In this document: one piece after another, positions 15,240-21,827 of the stretch
Layout of the letters: the number at the start of each line of letters is the position of its first letter
Position numbering within the stretch: position 1 is the stretch's first letter
Source: CAYLLT01 sp964591605
GTDB taxonomy: Bacteria; Planctomycetota; Phycisphaerae; UBA1845; PWPN01
Length of the DNA: 29,278 bases
Direction of reading: 5' to 3'
Assembly: GCA_964591605.1 (NCBI GenBank)
Contig: CAZQEN010000051.1
Span: forward strand, 1-29,278
Notes under the pieces: model-generated
Seen by the model: the letters and a program-made list of their open reading frames with translations, nothing else
Told to the model about the DNA's origin: nothing
Databases searched by the model: none
Position numbers and translations under genes: made by a program

Positions 15240-17177
15240 CTACTGGTCGGCCCGCCGGCTCACTTTGACCTTCAACGACGCCTGACCGGACACCGAGAAC
15301 GGCGTCTCGTGCGTCACGAGAAGCGATTCCGTGAACCGATGGATGTCACTGCTGTGCGATGCCAGCAGCATCTCCCGCCGATACGAGGGCAGGCGCGGCA
15401 TTTCCGTATCCTTGACGGCCAGACCGCTCGACGGGAGGGTCAGATGCAGGTAGAGCCGGCTGTCCGGGAACGACGAGATCATGTTGAAGGCCTTGAGCAT
15501 CTCGGCGAGCGAGTCCACATCGAACAGGTGGGGCTTCTCCTGGCGCAGGGCGATCAGGTGGGTCTTGCTCGAGCCGACGGCCAGGTTGTACTCGCCGTCC
15601 GGCAGGTCGGCGGGGAGCTGGAGCTCGTAGGTGGCCCGCGTGTACTGCGGCTGGGCCATGTAGTGCCGCCATCGTACCTGCACGGCGACGCGCTCGCCGG
15701 GTTTGAAGACGTTCTTGACGAGGGAAGCGTCTTCCAGCTCGGCCAGGCGTGCGCCGGGTTCGATGGTGACCTCCCCACGGGCCCGCACGAGTTTCGCCCT
15801 GCCGAATGGGGAGTCCATCAGGCTGCCGACCGGCGTCGCCGATTCCGTGGCCATCGGGCTGACGCCGCTCTGGCTCGAGAAGTTGCTGACGCGGTACGTG
15901 CCGAGGTCCTTGAACTCAATCTCCATCGAATAGCGGACGTGATGTTCCCGGGGCAGATCGCTGTGCGAGTAGGCGCTCTCCATGATGGCGGTGCCCAGGA
16001 GCAGCGGCGTGAAAAGCCGCTCCTGCACGAGGTTGTATCGGAAGGTCTGCTCGCCGCGGATGTCGCGGACCACCACCTCGAGCGGCACCATCGGGACAGA
16101 CTTGCCTACCAGGCCGAAGATACCCGAATTCTCATCGCCCAGCAGCGTCCCGACGTTCCGCAGCGCCGCCCCCATCTTGTTGCTGCGTGCCACGGAGGAG
16201 ATCACGGTGTGCACGATGCCGGTGGCCAGCGGGAGCTCGACCGAGCCTTCGCCGAACATGGAATGGCCGAAACCCAGCACGCGGCTTCCCTCCACCCAGG
16301 TACAGGTTCCCAGACCCTCCATCATGATGTCGCCGGACACGAAGGGAACGCACAGCACCGAGCCGGGCTCGAGCTTGACGGAGTCGGCGTCGGCGACGGC
16401 GGCCGCGCTGGGCCCGCCGCTGGCCAGGGGGATGAGGCCGAGCTTCTCAAAGGGCCGGGCGAGCCGCTCCATGCCGCGATCGGTCATACCCGAGATCATG
16501 ACCGGCGTGAGCAGCGGCCGGAGCCCCTCGCGGGCGGCCGACGCGGACGGACGCGAAGCTGCAACCCGGCGAATCTCGTCGTTGAAAATGCTGAGCCGGC
16601 ACCCGTCGTCGAACGGCTCATCGGCCACCCGGGCCAGAAGCTCACCGAGATTGACGCCCCCGCCTCGGTTCGACTGTTTCTGCCGCGGGCTGGCCGCCGC
16701 CGCCTTCTTCTCGATCGCCGAAGGCTCCCTGGGCGCGCGTACCTCGGGAATCGGCAGCATCTGCGTGATCGGCTGAACGCCGCAGATCGGATCCTTGTTG
16801 AACGTCCAGCCGTAGGCCACGGCCCCGATCAGCCGATCCCGCCCCTGATCGTCGTGGATGTAGCACGGCGAGCCGCTCATCCCGCCGATGATCCCGCTGT
16901 GCTCGAGATTCAGGCCCGAGCATCGCACCAGGATCACATCCTGCCGGGCGTAGTAGGCGTTCCGCATGACGGCGATGACCTCGACCTGAAAGGTCTCGAT
17001 CTTGGCGCCTGACATGACAGTCCGCCCAAAGCCGCGCATGCCCGGGCGGAGTTCCTCCGGTCCCATGTAGCGCGTACGGTCGTAGTCGGCCCGGGCCACC
17101 CCCCATCCGCACAGAAGTGCCGCTCCTGTCAATACATGCGCAACGGCCAGGCCCGGTCGTCTCCTCAGGTCACCCAT
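15240..17177 (-). CDS. SpoIVB-type peptidase S55 domain protein
   Basis: The 645-residue secreted protein has a signal peptide ending near residue 30 (VARA|D). The S55 domain follows: MGPEELRPGMRGFGRTVMSG, FQVEVIAVMRN, and LEHSGIIGGMSGSPCYI. Ser103 in GMSGSP corresponds to the catalytic Ser of SpoIVB, and His93 (LEHSG) is a possible partner. A later block, VLGFGHSMFGEG with His305, is also usual in this family. The C-terminal 300 residues are beta-rich and unrecognised. In sporulating Firmicutes SpoIVB signals to a membrane protease in sporulation; planctomycetes do not make such spores, so the role here is unknown, perhaps envelope proteolytic signalling. AGGAGG lies 7 nt before ATG 17177, and a TTGCAC-17-TAGAGT promoter lies upstream. 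It is first in a two-gene operon with the beta-propeller gene. Confidence 0.87.
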   Translation of the reverse strand: MGDLRRRPGLAVAHVLTGAALLCGWGVARADYDRTRYMGPEELRPGMRGFGRTVMSGAKIETFQVEVIAVMRNAYYARQDVILVRCSGLNLEHSGIIGGMSGSPCYIHDDQGRDRLIGAVAYGWTFNKDPICGVQPITQMLPIPEVRAPREPSAIEKKAAAASPRQKQSNRGGGVNLGELLARVADEPFDDGCRLSIFNDEIRRVAASRPSASAAREGLRPLLTPVMISGMTDRGMERLARPFEKLGLIPLASGGPSAAAVADADSVKLEPGSVLCVPFVSGDIMMEGLGTCTWVEGSRVLGFGHSMFGEGSVELPLATGIVHTVISSVARSNKMGAALRNVGTLLGDENSGIFGLVGKSVPMVPLEVVVRDIRGEQTFRYNLVQERLFTPLLLGTAIMESAYSHSDLPREHHVRYSMEIEFKDLGTYRVSNFSSQSGVSPMATESATPVGSLMDSPFGRAKLVRARGEVTIEPGARLAELEDASLVKNVFKPGERVAVQVRWRHYMAQPQYTRATYELQLPADLPDGEYNLAVGSSKTHLIALRQEKPHLFDVDSLAEMLKAFNMISSFPDSRLYLHLTLPSSGLAVKDTEMPRLPSYRREMLLASHSSDIHRFTESLLVTHETPFSVSGQASLKVKVSRRADQ

Positions 17178-17209
17178 ACGTACGCCTCCTGCTGCTCCAG
17201 CAGAGCCAG

Positions 17210-17238
17210 ACTCTATCCCCGTCCATTCATACGTGCAA
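17210..17238 (-). promoter_or_regulatory. Promoter of the S55 peptidase/beta-propeller operon
   Basis: Minus-strand TTGCAC (17238-17233) and TAGAGT (17215-17210) are exactly 17 bp apart. Transcription would start near 17203, some 25 nt before ATG 17177, leaving room for the strong AGGAGG at 17190-17185. Spacing and position make it convincing. Confidence 0.62.
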
Positions 17239-17295
17239 ATACGCGCCCCCGCCGCGGCTGAGACCGGTCATTCGGGCTGGGTTTTATTACTCAAA

Positions 17296-17324
17296 TTGAC
17301 CCTTACTTCAGACGATTATACAAT
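17296..17324 (+). promoter_or_regulatory. Promoter of rnc
   Basis: TTGACC (17296-17301) and TACAAT (17319-17324) are 17 bp apart, with an A/T-rich stretch just upstream (17281-17297). Predicted start is near 17331, giving a leader of about 107 nt before GTG 17438. It is back-to-back with the promoter of the S55 operon. Confidence 0.7.
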
Positions 17325-17437
17325 GTGAGAGGCGGCAGGCTGCTTTTGCCTCGCTCGCTGGCCCGCAGCGAACTCTGCACAACGGGATGTGCGGATTTCG
17401 CCACGGGCCTGGTACATGAAAAACACCAGGATCTGCC

Positions 17438-18184
17438 GTGACTGAAGCTCAAGCCCTGCAAGCCGTGCAGGAGGCGATCGGCTATTCGTTCCAGAACCCC
17501 AGGTTGCTGATCGCTGCCCTCACGCATGCCTCCATCGCGGATTCGCGCGTCAACAGCAACGAACGTCTCGAGTTCCTCGGCGATGCCATTCTCGGCATGG
17601 TGGTCTGCAATGAGCTGTACCGCCGTTTTCCCGAGTACCTGGAAGGGGAGCTGACGAAGATCAAGTCGGCCGTCGTCTCGCGGCGGACCTGCGCCACCAT
17701 CTCGCGTGAGCTCGACCTGCCCCGCTACCTCTTCATCGGCAAGGGGATGAACAGCCGATCGCAACTGCCCCACTCCTTGGCGGCCGCCGTCTACGAGTCT
17801 CTCATCGCCGCCATCTACATCGACAGCAACAGCCTCGAGGTAACGCGGAACTTCATACTCCAGACCGCGACGCACCACATCGATCAGGCGGCCGAATCGG
17901 AGCACCAGCGCAACTTCAAGTCACAGCTCCAGCAATTTGCCCAGAAGAGCCTCTCCGCCACACCGATCTACGAGCTGCTCGATGAGAAAGGCCCCGACCA
18001 CAGCAAATGCTTTGAGGTGGGCGTGGTCATCAAGGGCCGGCGGTACGGCAGCGCCTGGGGGCCATCCAAGAAGGAGGCCGAGCAGAAAGCCGCATATCTC
18101 GCCCTCCGCGAGCTCGACGCGGTCAAGCCGCTCCAGGAGTTTGAATGTGAGACGCCCGAGCCGGATCTGAGCCGTCCGACGTGA
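17438..18184 (+). CDS. rnc: Ribonuclease III
   Basis: RNase III cleaves double-stranded RNA in rRNA maturation and mRNA turnover in the cytoplasm. The 248-residue protein has the signature NERLEFLGDAILG (41-53; Glu42, Glu45 and Asp49 matching E. coli Glu38, Glu41 and Asp45). The second acidic motif is SLAAAVYESLIAA (113-125), with Glu120 matching Glu117. The double-stranded RNA-binding domain runs about 159-227 (NFKSQLQQFAQK to KKEAEQKAAYLAL). The position of E. coli Asp114, a metal ligand, is Ala117 here, which is unusual and worth checking. The start is GTG 17438; no strong Shine-Dalgarno is seen. The last 62 bp overlap the 3' end of the convergent membrane-protein gene. Length and domain order are normal. 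Confidence 0.95.
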   Translation: MTEAQALQAVQEAIGYSFQNPRLLIAALTHASIADSRVNSNERLEFLGDAILGMVVCNELYRRFPEYLEGELTKIKSAVVSRRTCATISRELDLPRYLFIGKGMNSRSQLPHSLAAAVYESLIAAIYIDSNSLEVTRNFILQTATHHIDQAAESEHQRNFKSQLQQFAQKSLSATPIYELLDEKGPDHSKCFEVGVVIKGRRYGSAWGPSKKEAEQKAAYLALRELDAVKPLQEFECETPEPDLSRPT

Positions 18185-18983
18185 GACCAGCGGGAAGCGT
18201 CTCCATCGGGTCCTGGACGCCCTCCATTTCCGCGCCGATCTTGGCCGCCGACTCGGCCTGCACCGCTTCGATGTCTCGATCCCCCGCCAGGAGCCCCAGA
18301 ATCAGCACGCGGAACGCGTTGGTGATCGCCGGCGGCTTGCCGGTGAATTTCGTCCACGCCAGGTTCGCCTCCTGGGCCGCGTACTCATACTCCTGAACCG
18401 CTTCCGCGTGATAGATGTCCTTCGCCTCGCGCAGGGCGCGCTTGTACCGCCGATCCACCTGGTTGATCCGGAAATTGGTCCACCCGGCCTTGAGGAACGA
18501 GCCCAGCAGCGTGGAGGCCAGCGCGGTGGCCAGCGCGGCGTACTCACGATGCAGCCCGATGGTCTCACCCTCCATCAGCTTGAGACTGAACACCGCCCGG
18601 ATGAATGCATACGTAAAGCCGCCCAGGACAAGCAGTTGCAGTCCTCCGCGGAGGATGCCGCCCAACCGCTGGGTCTGCACGATCCGCCGGATGTTGAGTT
18701 CGCGTTCCTCCTCGGCGGCTTGGACACGCTGTGCCCGCTCGTGCTGACGTCGGGTCAGGCCCGCGGCGAAACTGACCGCGGCCATCCGCAGTTCGTTGAG
18801 GTATTGCCGTTCCCGGCTGTGGGCTGGAGCGGACTCGATGGAGGCGATGAATTCGGCCGAAGCCTGCCGCGCCGCCGCCCGCAGTGTCGGACCCAGGGCG
18901 GGGTTGTCCGCGGCCACCAGGCTGAATCCCGCCATGATGGCCTCACCCGGCGATCGATCCATGGCCGATACCGACGTGCTCAT
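18123..18983 (-). CDS. Two-helix membrane protein of unknown function
   Basis: I do not recognise a family. The 286-residue protein has an Ala-rich helical N-terminal half with many Arg/Glu residues (about 60-105, likely coiled coil: RRQHERAQRVQAAEEERELNIRR). Two hydrophobic segments follow (about 112-133, LQLLVLGGFTYAFIRAVFSL, and about 146-165, YAALATALASTLLGSFLKAG). A basic, then acidic helical tail completes it (YKRALREAKDIYHAEAVQEYEYAAQEANLAW). It has no signal peptide, so it is probably an inner-membrane protein with both ends cytoplasmic. The final 20 or so residues are encoded in DNA that also encodes the end of RNase III on the other strand. GAGAGG lies very close to ATG 18983. The open frame, codon bias and hydrophobic pattern support a real gene, but the C-terminal overlap lowers certainty about the stop. 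Confidence 0.7.
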   Translation of the reverse strand: MSTSVSAMDRSPGEAIMAGFSLVAADNPALGPTLRAAARQASAEFIASIESAPAHSRERQYLNELRMAAVSFAAGLTRRQHERAQRVQAAEEERELNIRRIVQTQRLGGILRGGLQLLVLGGFTYAFIRAVFSLKLMEGETIGLHREYAALATALASTLLGSFLKAGWTNFRINQVDRRYKRALREAKDIYHAEAVQEYEYAAQEANLAWTKFTGKPPAITNAFRVLILGLLAGDRDIEAVQAESAAKIGAEMEGVQDPMETLPAGLTSDGSDPARASHIQTPGAA

Positions 18984-19130
18984 GCCCTCTCACTATCCCG
19001 CATGTGCCGGTACGTCGTCAATGCGTCCGAGATCTGCTCCGGGTCCGGCGGAGTTCCAGGGATCGATGCTGCACAAACGGCCATCGCTCCGGAACCATTC
19101 CTGGCCGATCAACGTCTAAGGAAAGGAGCT

Positions 19131-19149
19131 CCTGCCGATTGCCGGCAGG
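19131..19149. repeat. CCTGCCG/CGGCAGG palindrome
   Basis: CCTGCCG (19131-19137) and CGGCAGG (19143-19149) form a perfect 7-bp stem around a five-base loop, and TCC follows. It resembles the palindromes at 20152-20176 and 25203-25227, so it belongs to a small dispersed family. It sits in the 210-bp gap before the LamG gene, in what would be its mRNA leader. The rest of 18984-19193 shows no gene or clear promoter. Confidence 0.5.
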
Positions 19150-19193
19150 TCCCCGACCACATCATGGATTCTTCCGCGTCGAAAGGGATCGAT

Positions 19194-20027
19194 ATGGCAA
19201 GCTTCAAGCCGTCCACCGTTCTGGTCCTTGGGTGTCTCGTCCTGGGAGCCGACACGATCGGCCCTCGCCGCTCGGCCGGGCGCCCTCCCTCCCCGGGCGC
19301 GATCGCTACAGAGGCCGTAGTGGCCCACTGGCGCTTTGACGGCCCACCCGGAAGCATCACGCAGGATGCGCAGAAGATCAGAGACATCACCGGTCAGTTC
19401 GCCGCCGAGTCGTTCGGCGGGCCAGTGTACCGCTGCGTCATGGGCTCTTCCGGTCTGGAGTTCAACGCGGGCGACGATCGTCTGTTCGTGGAGGACAACA
19501 CGGCTTTCGCGCTGACGGGCAGCCTGACGCTGGAGGCGATCATCCGTTGCGACGGCGTGGCCCCCGGCTCGACGTTCCAGAACCAGATTGTCTTTCGGGG
19601 TGACGACCGGCCAGGGCTCGATCCGTGGTTCCTGGCCGTCTCGCTGGACGGGCGCCTGATGTTCCACATCCAGGACGAGCAGAACCGCTACACGCAGCTC
19701 CACTCGCCCCAGCGACTGCCGACCGATCGCATCATTCACATCGCGGGAACGCTGGATGAGGGTAGCAGGTCGATGAAGCTCTACATCGATGGCAAGCTCG
19801 TCGCCGCTGGTGAGACGAACCTGCAGCCGATGGGCCCGCTCGATCCGGGCACACTGCCGGGCGTCGGGATCGGTAACATCCAGAGCGCGACATATCCGGA
19901 AGGCTTCAACGGCCTCATCGCCGAAGTCCGCATCTGCAACCGAGCCCTTCGGCCCGAGGAATTCCTCAAGGTCCGGCCGCCGGCCCGCGAACGGGTCAGA
20001 GACAAGGCGCAGTTGTTCTTTCGCTGA
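19194..20027 (+). CDS. Secreted LamG-fold (concanavalin A-like) protein
   Basis: The 277-residue protein starts at ATG 19194, chosen because AAGGGAT (about 19183-19189) lies just upstream; ATG 19164 is an in-frame alternative. A short hydrophobic segment (FKPSTVLVLGCLVLGAD) suggests export. The Cys within VLGC could be a lipobox, but the segment is weak. The rest (about 38-265) is a LamG/Laminin_G_3-type jelly roll: VVAHWRFDG, GLEFNAGDDRLFVEDN, FALTGSLTLEAIIRCDG, HIAGTLDEGSRSMKLYIDGKLVAAG, and GFNGLIAEVRICNRALRPEEF near the end. Such domains bind glycans, or sit in planctomycete surface and sulfatase-linked proteins. It stands alone between two minus-strand genes. Function beyond binding is not predictable. 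Confidence 0.85.
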   Translation: MASFKPSTVLVLGCLVLGADTIGPRRSAGRPPSPGAIATEAVVAHWRFDGPPGSITQDAQKIRDITGQFAAESFGGPVYRCVMGSSGLEFNAGDDRLFVEDNTAFALTGSLTLEAIIRCDGVAPGSTFQNQIVFRGDDRPGLDPWFLAVSLDGRLMFHIQDEQNRYTQLHSPQRLPTDRIIHIAGTLDEGSRSMKLYIDGKLVAAGETNLQPMGPLDPGTLPGVGIGNIQSATYPEGFNGLIAEVRICNRALRPEEFLKVRPPARERVRDKAQLFFR

Positions 20028-20030
20028 TCA

Positions 20031-20051
20031 GTCCCGCCTGCCGGGCGGGAC
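20031..20051. repeat. GTCCCGCC/GGCGGGAC palindrome
   Basis: GTCCCGCC (20031-20038) and GGCGGGAC (20044-20051) make a perfect 8-bp stem around TGCCG, just 4 bp after the LamG stop. CTGCAG follows. With no T-run it is not a classical terminator but could still stop or protect the mRNA. It resembles the other palindromes of this window. Confidence 0.5.
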
Positions 20052-20151
20052 CTGCAGCCATCACAAATGCACCTTGCCCATGCTGCTTCTCGAATCGATG
20101 ACCCCCTCGCGCGGCACAGGCTCCCAGGCCGCAGGGACACTCAAACGCCCG

Positions 20152-20176
20152 AGGTCCTGTCTGGCAGACAGGGCCT
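20152..20176. repeat. AGGTCCTGTCT/AGACAGGGCCT palindrome
   Basis: An 11-bp stem (20152-20162 with 20166-20176, one T-G pair) around a three-base loop lies 25 bp past the end of the zinc-ribbon membrane-protein gene. It shares the AGGTCCTG arm with the palindrome at 25203-25227. Together with 20031-20051 it puts two such elements in a 173-bp convergent gap that holds no gene. Confidence 0.5.
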
Positions 20177-20200
20177 GCGGTGTCGCCCGCCAGCCGCGTC

Positions 20201-21226
20201 CTACCACCTGAGCAGCGGCCCCAGCAGCGGATCAGTCAACACCTCGTGATAGGCGCGTCGGGGCTCGGTCAGGCAGCGGAACGCCAGGATCAGCATGGCA
20301 GTGATGACCATCGCACTGATGGCGGTCGCGAATGGGCGATGAAAACGCAGGTATTCGCGGTAGGCCATCGCCAGGCGCCAGGTTCCGATCAGGATAGCCA
20401 GGTTTCGGGCGACCAGCAGGCCGGTTTGGAGCCGATCCGGATCGGCCGTGAAGGCCATGGCCGCCGCCGCCAGCGTGAAGAGCAGCGACCAGAGCACCAG
20501 GTCAAAACTGTAGAGAACGCAGCGCAGGACATGCATCGAGCGAATCCGGGCTCTCCGCATCGAGATCTGGAAGACCTGCAGGGCGAGCAGCGAAACCCAC
20601 GGCCACACCAGCGGGATCACCAGGGCATTGAAACGGACAGTCTCCGGAAGCGGTGAAGCCAGCCATCTGGCGACCATGGCCCTCTTAAATGTGGGCAAAG
20701 GCAGTACGGTGTCCAGATACTTGTCGATGGAGCCGTACGTGGTGATCAGCCCCTGAATAGACTGCAGACCTCTGTACCGGTGCAGATCTGCCGCCATCCT
20801 GGCCCGCTGCTGCGCAATTTGATTCACGTCGATCTGCGCGGCGCTGACGAACATGGCCGCGAGGGCCATCACCAGGGCCGGCAGGCCGAGGAGCCAGTAA
20901 ATCACCAGCCGCCGCGGACGCGAACGCTGCGTTGGATGGAGGAGCTTCCAGAAGGAGCGCGGGCGCCAACAGGCCAGGATCGTCCTTCGGAAGGACCACA
21001 GATTACGGTCGGCACGATGCTCGAAGAGATACGCGTGGTCCGCCCGTCGGGGGTTGAGGACGTCGGGCCACTCAAAGCCGTAGCCGCACTCCGGACAGCG
21101 CGGCTCGCGAAGGCCGCGCAGGTTGTACTCGCAGAGCGGGCAGTGCACCTCGTGCAGGATCTGCGGCCAGTCCGGGCCTTCGGATCCGGAAGCGGGAACA
21201 GCGGTTGATGGATCGTCGGGAGTCAT
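20201..21226 (-). CDS. Multispanning membrane protein with N-terminal zinc ribbon
   Basis: The 341-residue protein has a ribbon at 29-47 (CPLC...LRGL...CPEC, four Cys likely binding zinc). This CPxCxYxLRGLxxxRCPECG pattern recurs in planctomycete membrane proteins of unknown function. Around five hydrophobic segments follow, for example VIYWLLGLPALVMALAAMFV (about 107-126), ALVIPLVWPWVSLLALQVF, VLWSLLFTLAAAAMAF, ARNLAILIGTWRLAMAY and AISAMVITAMLILAF. ATG 21226 is chosen over an upstream in-frame ATG at 21271, because the extra 15 residues look non-coding and overlap the divergent regulatory region. It is probably an inner-membrane protein with the ribbon in the cytoplasm. I cannot assign a function. 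Confidence 0.78.
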   Translation of the reverse strand: MTPDDPSTAVPASGSEGPDWPQILHEVHCPLCEYNLRGLREPRCPECGYGFEWPDVLNPRRADHAYLFEHRADRNLWSFRRTILACWRPRSFWKLLHPTQRSRPRRLVIYWLLGLPALVMALAAMFVSAAQIDVNQIAQQRARMAADLHRYRGLQSIQGLITTYGSIDKYLDTVLPLPTFKRAMVARWLASPLPETVRFNALVIPLVWPWVSLLALQVFQISMRRARIRSMHVLRCVLYSFDLVLWSLLFTLAAAAMAFTADPDRLQTGLLVARNLAILIGTWRLAMAYREYLRFHRPFATAISAMVITAMLILAFRCLTEPRRAYHEVLTDPLLGPLLRW

Positions 21227-21266
21227 GGGGTATGGCCATGAACACGCTGGACGGGTCGCATCAGGT

Positions 21267-21290
21267 GGCACGAGGCAGTACCATCGTGCC
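21267..21290. promoter_or_regulatory. Inverted repeat in the divergent control region
   Basis: GGCACGA (21267-21273) and TCGTGCC (21284-21290) are perfect 7-bp inverted arms separated by 10 bp, between the divergent zinc-ribbon membrane-protein gene and the cupin gene. Placement 31 bp before the cupin start suits an operator. I cannot identify a convincing -35/-10 pair here. Confidence 0.35.
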
Positions 21291-21320
21291 GGATTCTGAT
21301 CTTAACACAAGGAGCCCCAA

Positions 21321-21827
21321 ATGCGTACGAATCGTCGGCAGATGGCGCGCTGGGTGGTGGTATTCGGAGCGGGTTTTGCGGCCGCGTGGGCGGTCTTGCC
21401 TCAACCGGGGACGGCCGCAGACGCACCGCCGAAGGCGATCAAGTCGAAAGTGATCTCACTCAAGGATACACCGGAGAACAAGGGCGGCTGGGGCGTGATG
21501 CGGCCGTATTTCACCGGTCAGACTCTGGGCACCGACCGCGTCTTCGCCGCGGCGGGCACGATCGGGCCGGGCAAGGCCGTCCACGGCGCCCATCGCCACG
21601 TCGAGGAGGAGTATCTGTTGATTACGGAGGGCAGCGGATCCTGGCACCTGGATGGGAAGAACTTTCCGGCGAAAGCGGGCGACCTGCTGTACGTCGAGCC
21701 CTGGGTCTGGCACGGTATCCGGAACACGGGCGACAAGCCGCTCAGCTTTGTCGTCGTCAAATACAACGCCAAGGGCGTCAAACTGCCGCCGCGCCCGGAC
21801 GACAAGCCGGACGAGGTGCCGGAGTGA
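21321..21827 (+). CDS. Exported cupin-domain protein
   Basis: The 168-residue protein has an N-terminal export signal (1-33, ending GTAA|D). The NRRQMA near its start could be a twin-arginine motif, which would fit export of a folded metal protein. The body is one cupin barrel. Motif 1 contains His91, His93 and Glu97 (GAHRHVEEEY); motif 2 contains His131 (GDLLYVEPWVWHGIRNTG). Together they form a complete three-His/one-Glu metal site. Substrate and reaction are unknown; cupins include sugar isomerases, dioxygenases and binding proteins. AAGGAG 6 nt before ATG 21321 gives a sound start. The stop overlaps the start of the following hydrolase gene (GTGA), so the two are cotranscribed and translationally coupled. 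A role in processing sugars released by that hydrolase is inference. Confidence 0.88.
   Translation: MRTNRRQMARWVVVFGAGFAAAWAVLPQPGTAADAPPKAIKSKVISLKDTPENKGGWGVMRPYFTGQTLGTDRVFAAAGTIGPGKAVHGAHRHVEEEYLLITEGSGSWHLDGKNFPAKAGDLLYVEPWVWHGIRNTGDKPLSFVVVKYNAKGVKLPPRPDDKPDEVPE

Noticed and set aside
18408..19193. Upstream extension of the LamG protein by 262 codons
   Set aside because: It runs opposite the two-helix membrane-protein gene, and the ribosome-binding site and hydrophobic leader are at ATG 19194.
21386..21823. N-terminal extension of the second DUF4038 hydrolase over the cupin gene
   Set aside because: The frame is open but overlaps the cupin in another frame, lacks a signal peptide at that start, and the GTG at 21824 gives a clean signal peptide and coupling.
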